A stretch of DNA of 64,000 bases, from the NCBI GenBank assembly GCA_008360955.1, contig LUCM01007716.1, forward strand, positions 63,739 to 127,738, given 5' to 3'. Source of the stretch: Fasciolopsis buskii. Taxonomy: Eukaryota > Platyhelminthes > Trematoda > Plagiorchiida > Fasciolidae. The translations under genes were made by a program, and so were the position numbers. Shown here piece by piece: positions 60,401-64,000 of this stretch (position 1 is its first letter; each line of letters starts with the position of its first letter). The notes under the pieces were generated by a model, which saw only the letters and a list, made by a program, of their open reading frames with translations, was not told the DNA's origin and searched no databases.

Positions 60401-62585
60401 GGTTTAGTGACAAACTCGTTCACAAAATTTAAGCACAAAGGAACTTTGAACCATTTTAAAACAGCTTGGGTTGCTTGGGAAAACCAAATGGGAATCGGCC
60501 GCGTGAATAAAGCCAGTGAGGAACCAGTGAATCACAGAGTTGCATACGAAGGCGACACAAAATTGTGACTTCCAGTTTTTCGGTATTGGTCGAAAACTTT
60601 TTCACGGAGCATTTCATCATTTGGAAAATGTGTGAACAACTGAACACTATTGCGGTAACAAATCTGAACGTAAAAAGGAAGCCAACCTATAGTTGACTTG
60701 GACTCATGTTGAATCAGGTGAAAGTAGCTGGTGTGTGTGCGTGTGTACGGGTATAAGATCACGCGTAAATAGTCACAAAAATACGGACACATACAACGCC
60801 GCGTATATGTATGCAGTGGATATACTGTAAAGTGCAGGAAGTGAGGGGAGGACGTTGTGCAGAGGATGGTATACTGGTGAGTCAGCGACTAACCGTGTTT
60901 TGTTTCACTGGTAGTAGTTGTTGTTGGTGTGCTGCCGCCCAACCGATCCGGAACGTTGAATGCTGATGTTGGTGATGTGGTGTGTGCCAACGAGGGCTGC
61001 ACTGTCGTCGTGAGCAGCTTGCCAGGCCATATGTACAGCCTGGAACGGTTCCTAGGTCTACTTGGCCACAGACGCCTTCTGAGCCAAGGGAGCACCGGTT
61101 TCGGACGTCGCGTGTATCGTGGCCATAGAAAGGAAACTCCAGGGGTTGTGATGTGACGAAAGGGTGAATATGTGGTGATGCGCGGTGCTTGTGTTGTTTC
61201 TTGCCTTGCTTGAGATATTGTAGTCGTGGGAGTTGAAGTTGTCGTCGTCGCTACCGGCATTTTCCCCATAGGTGGCTTCTGGTTACGAAATCTTGTAGGT
61301 GGTGCCCATGGAGGCAAGAGAGAGTCGGGACTAAAATCCCTCGGTCGCTCGAATGGTGAGCGGAACCCATATGCTGTTTAGCCACAGTGTATTGACAAAG
61401 CAAGTTTTCGAGGATAGCGAAAATACGGGGATTAAAATTTCAGATGCTGCTGATACAATATTAAACTAAAATGATTTAGTGAACCTTTAACGTGATGGTT
61501 GACTTTTCTTTCTATCTATCTCCATCTATCCATTTGCCAGCCTACCTTTTAAGGATTAAGTGTTAAGTAACAAAGTACCAAGTTAAACGCAAGGTTTGTC
61601 AATTTATCTTATTTTAACAAGAAATAAATGAGATACAAAAACTATATGATTGACTTTTCTAGCGTGATACTAATTATTACAATGATAATGAGCACCAAAC
61701 ATTGGTAATATCTACAACCTTTGGAATAAATCTAGGTGTGTAGCGGAGGGGAGGCATGCAAGAAAGCTCATGACACCAAGTGAGTTTGCGAGCACATCAG
61801 TGAGTTGAACAGCAACGGTAGGCGCAATGAGATAGATGTGCGTGTTTGTATGTGCATACCAATGAGTGAAAATCAGGTGTTTAAAACACCAGTTATGCAA
61901 CGGCATGTTATTTAAGCAACGTTAACCAATCACATGGTGCATGAAAAAATGAACAGTGAAACTAGCGTAAAGCGCAATTAGTGTAAAAAAACGAAGAACC
62001 AGGGTACAAAAGAAAACGGCCGAACGAACAGAGAAAAGAGAGCGAGGAACTTTCACATCATATGAAACACTGGTTGGCGGAGGAGGACGAGGGGGAGAAG
62101 GAAATATACCTGGTGGTGGTGGCCCACTGTCGATGCTTCCGCCATCACCGCCGTATTCACAGTTCGGTGGACTGAATCCTGGTTTGCAGTGACAATTACC
62201 CCGGTTGTTACAGACCTACATACACACATACATATATGCGGAGGAAGAGAGTGACATACATACAAACACAAAAGTGAACACAAAAACAGATCAAAAATAA
62301 TGAATGCGCGTGTCAAACCACGGTTGGGCAGGCAAAATTCAAAAGAATATAATACAAGCACAAATTTCTGTGATACAAAGGGCACACTCAACAATGAGGT
62401 TCTTTTCAGAGTTAAAGCTGTAGTATTGAATTAATCGCACGACGAAGTTAGTGTAAGTTAACCGAGTAAGCTTAATGTGATCATCCGCCTTATAATTAAT
62501 TTATCAGCTGGGTGACAGACATTTGCATGGCACTGGCACTGTTGTGTTACTGGTACAACGTGTGAACAGTGAAGGTATTGAGTGG
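53831..62585 (-). CDS. ADAM-family metalloprotease, C-terminal exons (partial gene)
   Basis: Exons in transcript order: 62585-62521, 62215-62110, 61373-60894, 59888-59684, 57706-57597, 55885-55466, 54447-53831. Phases agree at every junction (0, 1, 1, 2, 1, 1). ADAM proteins are type I membrane proteases that shed cell-surface proteins. The EGF-like exon reads [19 protein letters not shown] and GGSIDSGP, the hallmark block of meltrin-type ADAMs (human ADAM12/19: CHC-PGWAPP-C, GFGGS-DSGP). A Thr/Pro-rich stalk of about 160 residues, one transmembrane segment ([18 protein letters not shown]) and a tail of about 385 residues follow. The signal peptide, prodomain, HExxH catalytic domain, disintegrin domain and most of the cysteine-rich domain must lie to the right of the window or in its unassigned last 1.4 kb. 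Cannot say whether the protease is catalytically active. Confidence 0.8.
55466..55885 (-). CDS. ADAM cytoplasmic tail exon 2
   Basis: Acceptor GCACTCAAG, donor ACAG|GTATGT (strong). 140 codons: hydrophilic, Ser/Gly-rich start ([20 protein letters not shown]) and a basic cluster [15 protein letters not shown] near the middle. No domain recognised. An upstream in-frame stretch to 55922 is excluded by phase. Confidence 0.6.
56210..56285 (+). repeat. Penelope-type minimal hammerhead remnant (possible)
   Basis: CTGATGA at 56225-56231 is separated by one base from GAAAC at 56233-56237, followed by GTTCGGAAACTAAACGCC. Many Penelope-like elements carry a minimal hammerhead of the form CTGATGA-stem II-GAAAC. 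Here stem II is gone, so no ribozyme can form. Confidence 0.3.
57597..57706 (-). CDS. ADAM cytoplasmic tail exon 1
   Basis: Acceptor GTACGCACAG, donor TGCG|GTTTGT (weak). [19 protein letters not shown], then [13 protein letters not shown]. The proline/arginine cluster AEPPRR could be an SH3-binding site, common in ADAM tails (inference). Confidence 0.6.
57707..59683. other. ADAM intron, unassigned
   Basis: No supported feature. Confidence 0.3.
59684..59888 (-). CDS. ADAM transmembrane exon
   Basis: Acceptor ACTTCATCAG, donor [31 protein letters not shown] with [13 protein letters not shown] gives one hydrophobic segment of about 23 residues followed by a Cys- and Lys-containing cytoplasmic start (CTCPRVVG), as expected for a type I membrane protein. 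Confidence 0.75.
59889..60893. other. ADAM intron, unassigned
   Basis: No supported feature; a short TG-rich tract at 60730-60745. Confidence 0.3.
60894..61373 (-). CDS. ADAM extracellular stalk exon, Thr/Pro-rich
   Basis: Acceptor GGCTAAACAG, donor CACG|GTTAGT. About 160 codons: [20 protein letters not shown], then [36 protein letters not shown] and [13 protein letters not shown]. Low complexity, rich in Thr and Pro with a basic middle part; likely a glycosylated stalk. The phase-1 ends fit the exons on both sides, which is why the acceptor at 61373 is preferred to TTTTAG at 61331. Confidence 0.7.
61374..62109. other. ADAM intron, unassigned
   Basis: No supported feature. Confidence 0.3.
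62110..62215 (-). CDS. ADAM EGF-like domain exon
   Basis: 35 codons plus one base. [14 protein letters not shown] then PPNCEYGG and [12 protein letters not shown]. Four cysteines keep ADAM spacing. Donor CCAG|GTATAT; acceptor TATGTAG follows a TG-rich tract. Confidence 0.88.
62521..62585 (-). CDS. ADAM exon, end of cysteine-rich region (tentative)
   Basis: Acceptor GGTGAACAG, 21 codons ending CQCHAN before a weak donor GTCTGT. The peptide [17 protein letters not shown] fits the ADAM pattern C-x-x-x-x-C/V-x-x-x-x-x-x-C-x-x-x-C-H-x-x-G just before VCNN. The phase matches the EGF exon. Short, and both splice sites are weak. Confidence 0.45.
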
Positions 62586-64000
62586 CTGTTCACCAATCAT
62601 CCGAAACGGATTTTACATTTCCGAAAAGTAGTCTGGCGTGCTCAATGAACTTGATCACATGTACAAAGTGAAAGTCACTCCAGAATTCCAATCACTGGTC
62701 GTTCCAGGTCGAAGTAGATGTCATGTTGCCACTAATCACGGGAGCCGATGATAAACAAGAGTTGGAAGCGTGTTCCCGCTTTTGCATGCGCAAGCATTTA
62801 TTAATTGCCTGTTTAGCGACGGCAAAACATCACACATCATATGAATTATCACAAATTTCTTGTTTATGAATTTGTTTTAGTTACGGTGGCGACCGGAACT
62901 GAGATCTGGTGAAGGTATTCGTACGGAGATGTGATTAATGGGATAACAATGTAAATTAGGAGGAATAAGCCGTCAAAATAGCATCACAATAATAATGGTT
63001 ATCACGTACGCAATGGTATTTTGACCTCTAATAGAAAATTGCTTGGATACGGCTACAGAGGTACACATTTCAGACCTTGCAGATTTGCCATATCAAGCAC
63101 GAAGATCCGAAAATAATTCACTACTCTGTGGTCTGGCATGAAGTCTAATTGTGCATTTATGTCCACGGTAGTTTACTGTAAGAACATGGTCATCCAGAGA
63201 AATAAAAACAGTTTTACTGCGCTGAGGCATTCATCGACAGAGACAAGCTCACTAAGGCTGGTGATAAAACGACCAGGGTCAAAAAGCAAAGTTTGGTGGA
63301 CACGGTGCTCCTGGGTGGTGAAGAAATTCCGAGAGATATGGTTTTCTTTTTCATGTGAAGCCAGCCGAAAGAATGCAAGGTGTCTTAAGTATGTAGTTTT
63401 CATTCAATAGCTCCGTACTTTATTTTCAGATCTATGGTACCTCGACATAACAGCTGGGTTTAAAGACAATTCCTCCACAGGTCACGGTGCCATGCAGACT
63501 TTCAGTATCACTATCATCGTTTTCCGTGAGGATCCCACAAATTCGGTGGCTAAGGCTTTTAGTTCCTCTTCTAGGTATCATGAACCAGCATTGAGAACGC
63601 TCACAATATCTCATATTCAGTGGAACCTCGACCAAGGACCAGGAGGCACCCTGAATAGCGGGTTTCTCATGATACATACCGTTTTTCAGTCGATCTGTAG
63701 CGCAGAATTGGATTCAATAAACCAGATCACGAGCAGCTTCGGATATCCAAAGACCAATCAGAATACCGAACGTTGGAACACGCTCTCAGAAATCCGTGCA
63801 TTACTGCAACCTGATGCTCGACCAGCAAGTAACCGGAACCAGGAGCTTCACGATGGAAAGCAGTCAACAAGAAATCTAAAGCTTCAGTCATATGGTACCA
63901 TCGTACTAGAGCAATGTTGTTCCAAACATTAATGGTCCGGGTGTGGCTCTCATCAAAAATGAGAAATTCTCGCAACCGTAGCAGACAAAATAAAACTTTC
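62586..64000. other. right edge, unassigned; should hold further ADAM sequence
   Basis: On the - strand near 63590-63450 the frame SLSHRICGILTEN to GTVTCGGIVFK faintly recalls the ADAM cysteine-rich pattern CG-x(16-18)-CG, but two expected cysteines are missing and no exon chain links it to 62585. I leave it unannotated. Confidence 0.25.

Noticed and set aside
61331..61340. TTTTAG acceptor for the ADAM stalk exon
   Set aside because: Gives the wrong phase after the EGF exon; the acceptor at 61373 fits.
63432..63677. ADAM cysteine-rich exon
   Set aside because: CG pair spacing is suggestive, but two cysteines are missing and no exon chain connects to 62585.
1..64000. CRISPR arrays, operons, ribosomal RNA genes
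   Set aside because: No regularly spaced repeats, no Shine-Dalgarno-linked gene strings and no rRNA-like blocks; the window is eukaryotic.

Overview
The window reads as a flatworm nuclear genome, most likely a digenean fluke with a large genome (inference). Genes are split by GT-AG introns of 93 nt to 13.7 kb. The introns and intergenic DNA are packed with decayed retroelements: RTE-like and CR1/jockey-like non-LTR elements, one Penelope-like fragment, a Gypsy-like reverse transcriptase, tRNA-like retroposons, and a repeat carrying hammerhead-ribozyme-like structures of the kind known from schistosome Sm-alpha elements. Base composition looks moderate rather than as AT-rich as schistosomes, which fits fasciolid, opisthorchiid or paragonimid flukes better. 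No prokaryotic operon, CRISPR array or intact mobile element is visible.

Two genes can be assembled with matching splice phases. (1) A complete RAD51C orthologue on the + strand, eight coding exons from 11889 to 46385, predicted 380 aa, with Walker A in exon 3 and Walker B in exon 6. (2) The 3' part of an ADAM-family membrane metalloprotease gene on the - strand, seven exons between 62585 and 53831, covering the end of the cysteine-rich region, the EGF-like domain, a Thr/Pro-rich stalk, one transmembrane segment and a long cytoplasmic tail. Its catalytic part lies beyond the right edge. The two genes are convergent, tail to tail, about 7.4 kb apart.

Layout: 1-1500 CR1/jockey-like element (-). 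About 2 kb: a possible terminal exon with a poly(A) signal from a gene to the left. 3.3-11.5 kb: a 0.5 kb inverted repeat pair enclosing RTE-like (-), Penelope-like (-) and RTE-like (+) fragments. 11.9-46.4 kb: RAD51C, whose introns hold possible RNA polymerase I A49-like fragments, three hammerhead-like retroposon copies, two CR1-like 3' ends plus a third longer copy, a composite RTE locus, a Gypsy remnant, three inverted-repeat pairs and a perfect 24-bp hairpin. 46.4-53.8 kb: intergenic, with further RTE-like debris. 53.8-64 kb: the ADAM gene.

The most interesting part is the set of repeats with hammerhead-like folds and tRNA-like promoter boxes inside RAD51C introns, together with several long inverted repeats in the same transcription unit. 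All element copies are decayed. Activity, expression and family identity cannot be settled from the sequence alone.
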